A DNA stretch of 7,183 bases from UBA9647 sp035506075 (lineage in GTDB: Bacteria > Bacteroidota > Ignavibacteria > UBA10030): positions 1 through 7,183 of the forward strand of contig DATJQB010000017.1 in NCBI GenBank assembly GCA_035506075.1. Reading direction: 5' to 3'. The notes below the pieces were generated by a model, which searched no databases, was not told where the DNA came from, and was given only the letters and a program-made list of their open reading frames with translations. Positions within the stretch are counted from its first letter, which is position 1. Each line of letters starts with the position of its first letter. Shown here piece after piece: positions 1 to 5,653 of the stretch. Both the position numbers and the translations under genes were made by a program.

Positions 1-2
1 TG

Positions 3-86
3 TGCCCGGAACAGGACTTGAACCTGCACGTCCTCGCGAACACTAGCTCCTGAAGCTAGCGCGTCTGCCAGTTCCGCCATCCGGGC
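3..86 (-). tRNA. tRNA-Leu (anticodon CAG)
   Basis: Read on the minus strand this folds as a class II tRNA. The 7-bp acceptor stem GCCCGGA/TCCGGGC is perfect, the D arm contains AACTGGCAGAC, and the anticodon stem CTAGC/GCTAG encloses the loop TTCAGGA, giving anticodon CAG, which reads the leucine codon CTG. The long variable arm (TGTTCGCGAGGACGT region) is typical of Leu/Ser/Tyr tRNAs, and the T loop is TTCAAGT. Discriminator base A73 is at position 3; the next bases are CA and not CCA, so the CCA end must be added after transcription. The 5' half of the gene, from the anticodon loop outward, is repeated at 5480-5519. Confidence 0.97.
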
Positions 87-90
87 ATGA
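51..90 (+). repeat. left copy of 40-bp direct repeat (tRNA-Leu 5' half)
   Basis: Matches 5480-5519 at 38 of 40 positions with no gaps; the differences are at 68 and 77 (C here, T in the right copy). Identity stops at base 50, in the middle of the anticodon, and extends 4 bases beyond the tRNA 5' end. This copy is part of the intact tRNA gene. Confidence 0.9.
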
Positions 91-157
91 ATTTAATCTA
101 AAAATGGCAAATTCGAAAACCCTTCCAAACTAAAAACCACCGAAAACACCCTTCGAA

Positions 158-184
158 TGTAAGGCTTTCGTAGGATTTTCTAAT
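158..184 (+). repeat. left copy of degenerate 27-bp direct repeat
   Basis: Shares 22 of 27 positions with 5397-5423, same orientation, with the uninterrupted core GTAGGATTT. It starts 67 bases inside the left tRNA repeat. Its role is unknown; the symmetric placement with the right copy suggests an integrase arm-type site, but this is inference and chance similarity is possible. Confidence 0.45.
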
Positions 185-322
185 CAGTGGTAATCGCTTG
201 TATCAGCCTTCACAAGGATATAGTAATATTTTTTTTGTTGATCTGCAACCGCTGGCAACCGAACACTCGAGTCCATGAACATATCGCACAGGCCTATGCG
301 GGATAGCAGGTATTACCAGACA

Positions 323-347
323 CAAGGACCCTTGAGGTAACGGTTAC
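323..347. promoter_or_regulatory. two adjacent short dyads, possible operator
   Basis: CAAGG-AC-CCTTG (323-334) is followed two bases later by GTAAC-G-GTTAC (337-347); both are perfect inverted repeats. The second resembles the general shape of LacI/GalR-type operators, but no regulator gene is nearby and the distance to the next start is about 350 bases. Confidence 0.25.
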
Positions 348-486
348 ACTTTGAAAAGGGATATATCTTCCGGTCGCAATCGCCCTAACTCTCAGTCAAT
401 CACAAGATGAAAAGATATAACTCACAAATCACAATGCCATTACGAAAAGGTTAAGAAAAAATGATTGTGTGATTATGGGTCAGTGT

Positions 487-500
487 TTGCTGATCAGCAA
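487..500. promoter_or_regulatory. perfect 14-bp palindrome, possible operator
   Basis: TTGCTGATCAGCAA is its own reverse complement. It lies about 200 bases before the receptor stub, a position that suits a binding site for a dimeric regulator. No regulator can be named. Confidence 0.3.
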
Positions 501-554
501 CATTGATACTTCATTTGGTCATCTAACGACAGTACTAGCGTAACGTTCGGCGTA

Positions 555-562
555 TATATTTG
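555..562 (+). promoter_or_regulatory. possible Bacteroidota-type -7 element
   Basis: TATATTTG fits the TAnnTTTG -7 consensus of Bacteroidota primary sigma factors. No good TTTG -33 element lies at the expected distance, so this is weak. If used, transcription would start near 569 and leave about 130 bases of leader before the stub gene. Confidence 0.22.
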
Positions 563-670
563 CCGCAGTTATCTGATGTCCATTTTTGTTACATGCATCG
601 AAATAGTGATTGACCGATCCTCTCGCCTTTCCGCTGGGCATCCAGGCAAATGACGCTTGAAGAGAATCCT

Positions 671-698
671 GAGAGGTTCAATGCACCTGGCTGATTAA
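671..698 (+). promoter_or_regulatory. possible 5-codon leader ORF with Shine-Dalgarno
   Basis: GAGAGG (671-676) is followed after four bases by ATG (681), which opens a frame MHLAD ending in TAA at 696-698, one base before the ATG of the receptor stub at 700. The best ribosome binding sequence here therefore serves the minigene, and the stub could be translated by reinitiation. Such short frames arise easily by chance. Confidence 0.25.
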
Positions 699-699
699 A

Positions 700-972
700 A
701 TGATGAAAGACACTGTCTATAAGACACCTCCAATGAGACGTAGCAACAACGGCAACAGACTCAACGAGCGGCAACAAGTCGTATACCTAGGCCGAAATAG
801 CACTGTGGGCTGTACGTTGCGCTTCGCGGCTTTGATGATTCTTTTTCTCCTGTCCGGACAGAGTTTTGCTGGAACCCTCCACGGCCGGGTGATTGCGAAG
901 GACTCTCATGTGCCGATTGCCGGCGCCAGGGTGAGCCTTCCCGGAACCCGGTTCGGCACTGTGTCAGTGTGA
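700..972 (+). pseudogene. truncated N-terminus of a TonB-dependent receptor-like protein
   Basis: The 90-residue frame has a basic N-terminus, a hydrophobic core (FAALMILFLLSG, about 46-57) and a signal peptidase I-like site SFA|G near residue 58. After this, GTLHGRVIAKDSHVPIAGAR and the following LPGTRFGT match the opening of the carboxypeptidase-regulatory-like domain of the receptor downstream (LTGQVVDKTTGEPIVGA), where the receptor continues NTGLDGSY. Here the frame stops at TGA 970-972, in mid-domain. In the neighbouring frame from 969 the DNA reads NVDAFSRVV, which could be the eroded continuation after a frameshift. A second in-frame TGA follows at 997. The frame is the same as that of the receptor. 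I read it as the remnant of a duplicated receptor 5' end; a genuine small secreted protein is less likely. Start alternatives are 700, 703 and 733. Confidence 0.55.
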
Positions 973-1050
973 ACGTCGATGCATTTTCACGAGTTGTGAG
1001 TATTTGTGAGCTTGCCGGTTTTCGTTCAACTTCTCAATATGGTGGTGAGC

Positions 1051-3834
1051 ATGAAATTGCAGGTCTCCGATTTATGTCAGAGACTCGCTTTGGTGTGTCT
1101 TCTTGTTGCTGTTGTCATGACGGCCGGGAAGGCACACGCCGCGATTCTTACGGGCCAGGTAGTGGACAAGACCACAGGCGAACCAATCGTGGGAGCAATG
1201 GTCTTCATAAAAGGCTCCTCCCTCGGGGTGAACACGGGACTGGATGGAAGCTATAAAATGCCGGTGAACGCCTTCGGAACGTTCACTGTGGTGTTTCAGC
1301 ATGTTGCCTACGAGACCTTCGAACGTGAAATCCATATTCAGACCGAAAATCAGAGGGTGACAGTCGATGCATCCTTGACTCCAAAGGAAATCAGGGTGCA
1401 GGGTGTTGAGGTTGTCGGTCGGCTTGACGAAGAAAGCGATGTCTCTGCCCGTCGGAGTGAGAAGGAGGCGATCAGCGCACTCAACCTCGTCAGCGCACGG
1501 TCCATCGAAGTGTCGCCCGATGTGACTGTCGCGAACGTCATGCAGCGGATATCCGGTCTTTCTGTCGAAAGGAACAACACGGGAGACGGGCAGTATGCCA
1601 TTGTGCGCGGAATGGACAAGCGCTACAATTACACAAAGATAGACGGAATCAAGGTCCCCAGCCCGGATAACAAGAATCGATATGTGCCGCTCGACATCTT
1701 TCCGTCGGACCTCTTGGAGAGACTCGAAGTCGTCAAGGTGCTCACGCCTGAGATGGAAGGGGACGCGATCGGCGGCGTGATGAATATGATCATGAAGGAC
1801 GCTCCTCCAGGATTTCTGTTCCGGATGAACGCGTCGCTCGGTTCAAGTGAATTTGGGTTAGGGCAGAAGTTCTTGTCTGTTCCAGCGGCTGTCCAGGACA
1901 AATCCCCTGAACAGCGAATGGGCAAGACGTATTTCGCGCGTCCGGAGGATTTTTCAACGAAACTCGTTACCCCGGGCAGGGCATCCGGGACTCCGAACGG
2001 ACTGCTCGGCATGTCGGTCGGGGCTCGGATTCTGGATGATGCGGTGGGACTTGTTGCCGCAGGCAGTTATCAGCACACGCAGCGAGGTGCCTCCAGCATA
2101 TTCTTCGAAACGCTCGTCGATCAGTCCAACAACCTTCCGACCATCCAGGACATTTCTTCCCGGACCTACTACGCGGAACAAACCCGAATCGGTCTGCATG
2201 CGAAATCAGATGTATTCCTGTCGGATGCGCATCGATTTGATATCTCAGGGACGTTTGCACGCCTGATGTTGGACGAGGTGCGCACCATGACTGACACGAG
2301 CGTCAACATCAATAAGCGGCAGGGATATGGCACAGGCGATATCAGCAATTCGTTGCGCCTAAAACAGGAAACTCAGGCTGTGTATTCCGTCGCACTGCAG
2401 GGAAGTCACATGTTGCCCTATTCCGCTCACTTGCACTGGACGCTCGCGTACGCCGATGCCGCACAGAATGAACCGGACCGCACTCAGGTCAGTGTGAACT
2501 CGGGTGTTACCCGCGGATCAGATGGAAAACTCACACAAGCACCTGTGCTTGCCTCCGGGCAATCGCGTCGGTGGACCTCGAATGATGATTTGGACAGGAC
2601 CGCCAAGGTGGATCTCACATTCCAGCCTCATCTGTTCGGGCTGGAGATCATGTGGAAGTCGGGTGCGTTCTACCGCTCCAAGACGCGATCGAATTATTAC
2701 GACAATTACTCGTTGACACCCAATCCAACCCGACAGGAATTCAGTGGTGATTTTGCAGACTTCACCTACTCTGTCGATGATCCTCTCGGTACTCCGGACG
2801 ATGCGCTGAACTATTCCTCGCACGAATACGTAACGGCATGGTACTCCGAAGCGAAGACAAGAATCGCGGACCTGCTGCTTTTAGGTGGACTCCGAATGGA
2901 GAACACTGACTTTGGGTGGGTTACCAGAGCTCCAAGCACCGTTGTCGGAAAAACGGGTTCTATCAGATATACGGACCTTCTTCCATCGCTGTCGCTGAAG
3001 TATCTCTTGTCGGAGACACAAAACTTAAGGTTTGCATACTTTGCCTCCATTAGCCGTCCCGGTTTTCTTGAAGTCATCCCTTATTCGATCACGCAGGAAG
3101 ATTACGTTGAACAGGGAAACCCTTACCTGAACAGGACACAAGCCGACAATTTCGATGCCCGTTATGAGTACTTCCCCTCTCCCGGAGAGCAAATTCTAAT
3201 CGGGGCGTTTTACAAGAATATCACTGATCCTATCGAGTACACCCTTCAGGTGAAACCGCCCAATATCATCTATCTGATGCCCGGCAACTTTGGAGTCGCT
3301 ACAAACTACGGCTTTGAACTGGATTTGACCAAGTACTTCTCGGATTTCGGCATTAAAGCAAATTACACATATACAAATTCAGCGATCACAACGGCAAAGA
3401 TCTTCCGCTTCCGAGATAGCAATGGGAATTTGACCGTGCGAAACGACAACCAGACCCGTCCTTTACAGGGACAATCCGCTCACGTGGGCAATTGCTCGTT
3501 CCTCTACAAGAACTCAGTATGGGGCTTCGAGGCTCAGGTAAGTCTGGTCTACACTGGCAGCCGTATTGCGAGCGTCTCACCTTACAAGGACAATGATCTG
3601 TGGCAGAATAGCACTCTAGTTACCGACTTCTCCCTCGAGCAAAAACTGACAGATGTGCTGGCCGTGTACGCGAAGGCGAACAACATATTCGATGTACCTT
3701 ACAAAGTGGAAATTCGCCTCAACAATCCCGCCACTGTTGTCGACATCCCTATGCAGGCACCAGATCAGAACATCATGGTGAGAAAGGACACGTACGGGAT
3801 CACGTTCCTTGTCGGGCTCAGGCTGAGACTGTAG
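1051..3834 (+). CDS. TonB-dependent outer-membrane receptor with N-terminal carboxypeptidase-regulatory-like domain
   Basis: This is an outer-membrane beta-barrel that should import a substrate into the periplasm using energy passed by TonB-ExbBD. From ATG 1051 the protein has 927 residues: a signal peptide with hydrophobic core LALVCLLVAVVM and cleavage AHA|A near 30, a carboxypeptidase-regulatory-like beta-sandwich (about 33-110, GQVVDKTTGEPIVGA), a possible TonB-box segment (VEVVGRL, about 119-125), and a plug (about 135-260) containing VRGMDKRYNYTKIDGIKVPS and the typical LLERLEVVKVLTPEMEGDAI. The barrel fills the rest, with the late-barrel signature ISRPGF near 667 and GNPYLNRTQADNFDARYEY; the C-terminus is the alternating strand FLVGLRLRL. 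Start choice: the frame is open from GTG 1006 with ATG also at 1039, but only 1051 gives a clean signal peptide; GGTGGTGAG lies just upstream. It is probably co-transcribed with the lipoprotein 41 bases downstream. The family is certain; the substrate is not readable. Confidence 0.93.
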   Translation: MKLQVSDLCQRLALVCLLVAVVMTAGKAHAAILTGQVVDKTTGEPIVGAMVFIKGSSLGVNTGLDGSYKMPVNAFGTFTVVFQHVAYETFEREIHIQTENQRVTVDASLTPKEIRVQGVEVVGRLDEESDVSARRSEKEAISALNLVSARSIEVSPDVTVANVMQRISGLSVERNNTGDGQYAIVRGMDKRYNYTKIDGIKVPSPDNKNRYVPLDIFPSDLLERLEVVKVLTPEMEGDAIGGVMNMIMKDAPPGFLFRMNASLGSSEFGLGQKFLSVPAAVQDKSPEQRMGKTYFARPEDFSTKLVTPGRASGTPNGLLGMSVGARILDDAVGLVAAGSYQHTQRGASSIFFETLVDQSNNLPTIQDISSRTYYAEQTRIGLHAKSDVFLSDAHRFDISGTFARLMLDEVRTMTDTSVNINKRQGYGTGDISNSLRLKQETQAVYSVALQGSHMLPYSAHLHWTLAYADAAQNEPDRTQVSVNSGVTRGSDGKLTQAPVLASGQSRRWTSNDDLDRTAKVDLTFQPHLFGLEIMWKSGAFYRSKTRSNYYDNYSLTPNPTRQEFSGDFADFTYSVDDPLGTPDDALNYSSHEYVTAWYSEAKTRIADLLLLGGLRMENTDFGWVTRAPSTVVGKTGSIRYTDLLPSLSLKYLLSETQNLRFAYFASISRPGFLEVIPYSITQEDYVEQGNPYLNRTQADNFDARYEYFPSPGEQILIGAFYKNITDPIEYTLQVKPPNIIYLMPGNFGVATNYGFELDLTKYFSDFGIKANYTYTNSAITTAKIFRFRDSNGNLTVRNDNQTRPLQGQSAHVGNCSFLYKNSVWGFEAQVSLVYTGSRIASVSPYKDNDLWQNSTLVTDFSLEQKLTDVLAVYAKANNIFDVPYKVEIRLNNPATVVDIPMQAPDQNIMVRKDTYGITFLVGLRLRL

Positions 3835-3866
3835 GGTTTTCATTTCATCACTCATACTTAACCATT

Positions 3867-3871
3867 GGAGA
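3867..3871 (+). promoter_or_regulatory. ribosome binding site of the lipoprotein gene
   Basis: GGAGA ends four bases before ATG 3876. No promoter or terminator is visible in the 41-base gap after the receptor stop, which supports one transcript. Confidence 0.6.
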
Positions 3872-3875
3872 ACAC

Positions 3876-5216
3876 ATGATTAAACAAGCTATCTTCGTCA
3901 TCGTTCTGCTGACACTCGCAGTGCTCGGCTGCAACAAGAGCAACCCTACCTCAGTGGAAGTATCCACCCCAACGATCCAAATTGGGCAGTCGATCTCCTC
4001 AGATACTCTTCCGTCTGCTGCCAAAGGCACTTGCCTTTCGGGGAAGACTTACTACTTTAAGTCTGATGTAACTGTCAACGCGGGAGACACGCTCTATCTG
4101 CAGGCGGGCACAAAACTCATCGCTATTTGCGACGGACTTACACCGGCAACAAGCCCTATGCTTCTGATCAACGGCACATTCATCAGCGATGGCACGAAGG
4201 CAAAACCTGTCTGGATTACCGTCCCGGATTTGCAGCGGACGACATCTAATCTCACGGCCGGATTATGGGGAGGGATCCAAACCAGCACGACAAGCGGTGA
4301 TGTCATCATCAAATGGACACATATCGAATATACCGGAGGACCCTCACCAGCCGGGCTTGCACCATACGCGCAGGGGGATTCCCGATGGCCCATTTGCTTC
4401 AATAACATCAACGCGAATTTCGTCCTTTACGATTCCTGGATCACCGGGAGTAAGGATGATGGCGTGCGTGTCATGTCAGGAAAAATTGCAGTGTTCCGCA
4501 ACACGTTCGAATGCCTCGGTTCGACAGGAGGAGACATGTTCAATGTCAAGAATGGAACCGTCGGCGATGCGGGCTATAATCTGTTCATCGGCGGGTGCAC
4601 CAACGGGGGCAAACTTTCGAATTCGGGTACCACAGCCATTCAGGAGAACGTCAACTTCTACAACAACACCATGATCAACTGCGGCTTGCGTCAGGTTCAA
4701 AGCGGCCGCGGCGGATCGATGAACCTCGAGAAGGGGGGGAAGGGGATGTTGTTCAATAACATGATCGTCAACTGCCGCTTCGGCTTCAGGCTCACGAGCG
4801 ACGCGGATACTGCACACACCACTTACGGAAACACGTTCTACTATGCGAACGCGAAGGCGATGGTGAGTGAGTTTAATGCCACAACAGGCGTTGCGAAAAC
4901 CCAGCAATCGGATGTGCGGATCGATACGCTCAAGAAGAACAATCCTCTCTTCGTCAACTATGACGTTGATCAGTTTGACTTCAGCACAATAACACCGCCC
5001 GTGACATTTGCTTCCATGGTCGCTTATCCAGGCCTCTTGATCCAAGGCACCTCGGATTTCAATCTGAAATCCAATTCACCGGCAGTCGGCAAAGGAAAGA
5101 CCAATTTCACGCCGAACAGTGCGGTCACGATCAGCGGTTCCTTTGCCCCCGTTATCCCGGGACCGGGGATCGACATAGGAGCATATCAAACAAATGGTTC
5201 CGGAAATCAGCATTAG
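3876..5216 (+). CDS. right-handed beta-helix lipoprotein, partner of the TonB-dependent receptor
   Basis: The 446-residue product starts with a lipoprotein signal peptide: Lys3, a hydrophobic core (5-17) and lipobox LAVLGC with lipidated Cys19; Asn and Lys follow. The mature part is rich in Gly, Asn, Thr and short beta-strand stretches. Turns such as LYLQAGTKLIA (73-83), LLINGTFISDGTKAKPVWIT (96-115) and LWGGIQTS (130-137), and the repeated FYNNTMINCG (261-270) / LFNNMIVNCR (292-301), are typical of right-handed parallel beta-helix proteins. Near the C-terminus DFNLKSNSPAVGKG (394-407) and GIDIGAYQ (431-438) match the closing motif common in such surface proteins. Family knowledge: the fold occurs in polysaccharide lyases and in adhesin or binding proteins; I see no catalytic site I would trust. 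Its place behind a TonB receptor suggests a surface-exposed binding or capture partner, replacing the SusD role. Three Asn-Cys or Cys-Gly turns may be structural. Enzyme activity cannot be excluded. Confidence 0.85.
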   Translation: MIKQAIFVIVLLTLAVLGCNKSNPTSVEVSTPTIQIGQSISSDTLPSAAKGTCLSGKTYYFKSDVTVNAGDTLYLQAGTKLIAICDGLTPATSPMLLINGTFISDGTKAKPVWITVPDLQRTTSNLTAGLWGGIQTSTTSGDVIIKWTHIEYTGGPSPAGLAPYAQGDSRWPICFNNINANFVLYDSWITGSKDDGVRVMSGKIAVFRNTFECLGSTGGDMFNVKNGTVGDAGYNLFIGGCTNGGKLSNSGTTAIQENVNFYNNTMINCGLRQVQSGRGGSMNLEKGGKGMLFNNMIVNCRFGFRLTSDADTAHTTYGNTFYYANAKAMVSEFNATTGVAKTQQSDVRIDTLKKNNPLFVNYDVDQFDFSTITPPVTFASMVAYPGLLIQGTSDFNLKSNSPAVGKGKTNFTPNSAVTISGSFAPVIPGPGIDIGAYQTNGSGNQH

Positions 5217-5229
5217 TGTTTTTTCGACT

Positions 5230-5269
5230 GCGCCGGGCGAATGCATCCGGGGATGTGGCAGCCCGGCGC
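5230..5269 (+). terminator. strong GC hairpin after the receptor/lipoprotein operon
   Basis: GCGCCGGGC (5230-5238) pairs perfectly with GCCCGGCGC (5261-5269); the 22-base loop contains a small inner pair CATC/GATG. It begins 13 bases after the lipoprotein stop. No T run follows on the plus strand, so it may be a 3'-end-stabilising or Rho-associated structure and not a classical intrinsic terminator. Confidence 0.5.
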
Positions 5270-5278
5270 GACCTGGTT

Positions 5279-5311
5279 CTTGGAAAGCGCGAAATCTATT
5301 TTGTATTTTTG
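5279..5311 (+). promoter_or_regulatory. possible Bacteroidota-type promoter of the mini-unit
   Basis: TATTTTTG (5304-5311) fits the -7 consensus TAnnTTTG. CTTG (5279-5282) is one base away from the -33 element TTTG, and the centres lie 27 bases apart, close to the expected spacing. Transcription would begin near 5315-5318 and could end at the terminator at 5434-5462, giving an RNA of about 145 bases. Confidence 0.35.
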
Positions 5312-5349
5312 CGTAGTTCGTCCAACATGATGAGAAAGGCCGTTGTCAC

Positions 5350-5412
5350 ATGAATGGAGACGAGGAAAATGATCTTATTGAAATGACCAAATCAGCTGTA
5401 AGACTTTGGTAG
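5350..5412 (+). CDS. possible 20-residue small protein
   Basis: ATG 5350 opens a 20-codon frame whose product is strongly acidic at the start (NGDEEND) and ends TKSAVRLW before TAG. A plausible Shine-Dalgarno, AAAGG (5335-5339), lies ten bases upstream. A possible promoter precedes it and an intrinsic terminator follows 21 bases after the stop, so the whole has the form of a single micro-gene. An eight-codon frame (5327-5353) overlaps its start by ATGA. No homologue is recognised. The last codons lie in the 27-base degenerate repeat. The RNA itself, and not the peptide, may be the product, or this may be chance. Confidence 0.3.
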   Translation: MNGDEENDLIEMTKSAVRLW

Positions 5413-5423
5413 GATTTCCGATT
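5397..5423 (+). repeat. right copy of degenerate 27-bp direct repeat
   Basis: Matches 158-184 at 22 of 27 positions in the same orientation. It ends 56 bases inside the right tRNA fragment, mirroring the left copy's distance from the intact tRNA. Confidence 0.45.
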
Positions 5424-5433
5424 GCGGGCACAA

Positions 5434-5462
5434 AAAATCCCCATCAACATTGGGGATTTTCT
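5434..5462. terminator. intrinsic terminator, bidirectional
   Basis: AAAATCCCC (5434-5442) pairs perfectly with GGGGATTTT (5452-5460) around a 9-base loop. On the plus strand it is followed by CTTTTTG; on the minus strand the stem also runs into six T residues, so it can stop transcription both ways. On the plus strand it would end the mini-unit transcript. Confidence 0.85.
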
Positions 5463-5479
5463 TTTTGCATCTCATATCG

Positions 5480-5519
5480 TGAAGCTAGCGCGTCTGTCAG
5501 TTCCGTCATCCGGGCATGA
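5480..5519 (+). repeat. right copy of 40-bp repeat: orphan tRNA-Leu 5'-half fragment
   Basis: Carries the anticodon-loop-to-5'-end half of tRNA-Leu, with two C-to-T changes (5497, 5506) against the intact gene. No 3' half lies next to it, so it cannot make a tRNA. The two changes sit in the D-arm region and at the base next to it, as expected for an unselected remnant. Confidence 0.9.
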
Positions 5520-5605
5520 GACAATCCATATCAAATCAAACACAAGAACACTCTTGAACGACCGCCCAGAAGCTGTTCACACTCGCGGGCTGCAAGATCA
5601 CTCAC

Positions 5606-5637
5606 AAAAGATATGAAAATTCCAGAAGATCTGGAAC
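5606..5637 (-). terminator. intrinsic terminator of the glycosyltransferase gene
   Basis: On the minus strand TTCCAGA (5636-5630) pairs with TCTGGAA (5626-5620) around a 3-base loop, followed by TTTTC and then a further T-rich stretch. It lies about 17 bases beyond the glycosyltransferase stop codon. Confidence 0.7.
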
Positions 5638-5653
5638 TTCAAGCAATTCGCAC

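Larger units (their letters stand above)
91..699. other. 609-bp non-coding stretch upstream of the receptor locus
   Basis: No reading frame with a credible start, ribosome binding site and protein-like composition is present. It is A+T-richer than the flanking genes. Visible contents are a degenerate 27-base repeat (158-184), an eight-T run around 229-236, paired short dyads (323-347), several ATCACAA words (400-435, with an imperfect inverse near 464-474), a perfect 14-bp palindrome (487-500) and a TATATTTG word (555-562). It should also contain the promoter of the minus-strand tRNA at its left end, but I could not identify a convincing one. Confidence 0.6.
51..5519. mobile_element. putative 5.4-kb island bounded by tRNA-Leu direct repeats
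   Basis: The segment between two direct copies of the tRNA-Leu 5' half contains the receptor stub, the receptor/lipoprotein operon and a mini-unit. The repeat begins inside the anticodon loop, a known crossover position for tyrosine integrases, and one copy lies in an intact tRNA gene while the other is a decayed fragment. No integrase, excisionase or transposase is present, so if this is an island it is non-autonomous or a remnant. Usually the element reconstitutes the 3' half of the tRNA; here it would have supplied the 5' half and the tRNA promoter, which is unusual. A local tRNA-fragment duplication without integration is the main alternative. Confidence 0.4.

Noticed and set aside
197..236. 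CTTGT/ACAAG and CCTT/AAGG pairing before an eight-T run, as a terminator
   Set aside because: The stems are only 4-5 bp and mutually exclusive, and are separated from the T run by several bases; no gene ends upstream on the plus strand.
275..340. Plus-strand 21-codon frame from ATG 275 in the non-coding leader
   Set aside because: No Shine-Dalgarno, no promoter at a suitable distance, and composition like random sequence.
969..1256. Plus-strand 95-codon frame overlapping the receptor start
   Set aside because: Mostly lies over the receptor signal peptide and first domain in another frame. Only its first codons are of interest, as a possible frameshifted continuation of the receptor stub.
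4476..5045. 189-codon minus-strand frame opposite the lipoprotein gene
   Set aside because: Antisense shadow with no recognisable domain or ribosome binding site; the plus-strand beta-helix frame is convincing.
5422..5616. Plus-strand 64-codon frame starting TTG
   Set aside because: It runs through the intrinsic terminator and the orphan tRNA fragment, and its residues follow from those elements; no ribosome binding site or family resemblance.
91..5653. CRISPR array or transposon terminal inverted repeats
   Set aside because: No regularly spaced repeats occur, and no transposase fragment or matching inverted termini were seen at the segment ends.
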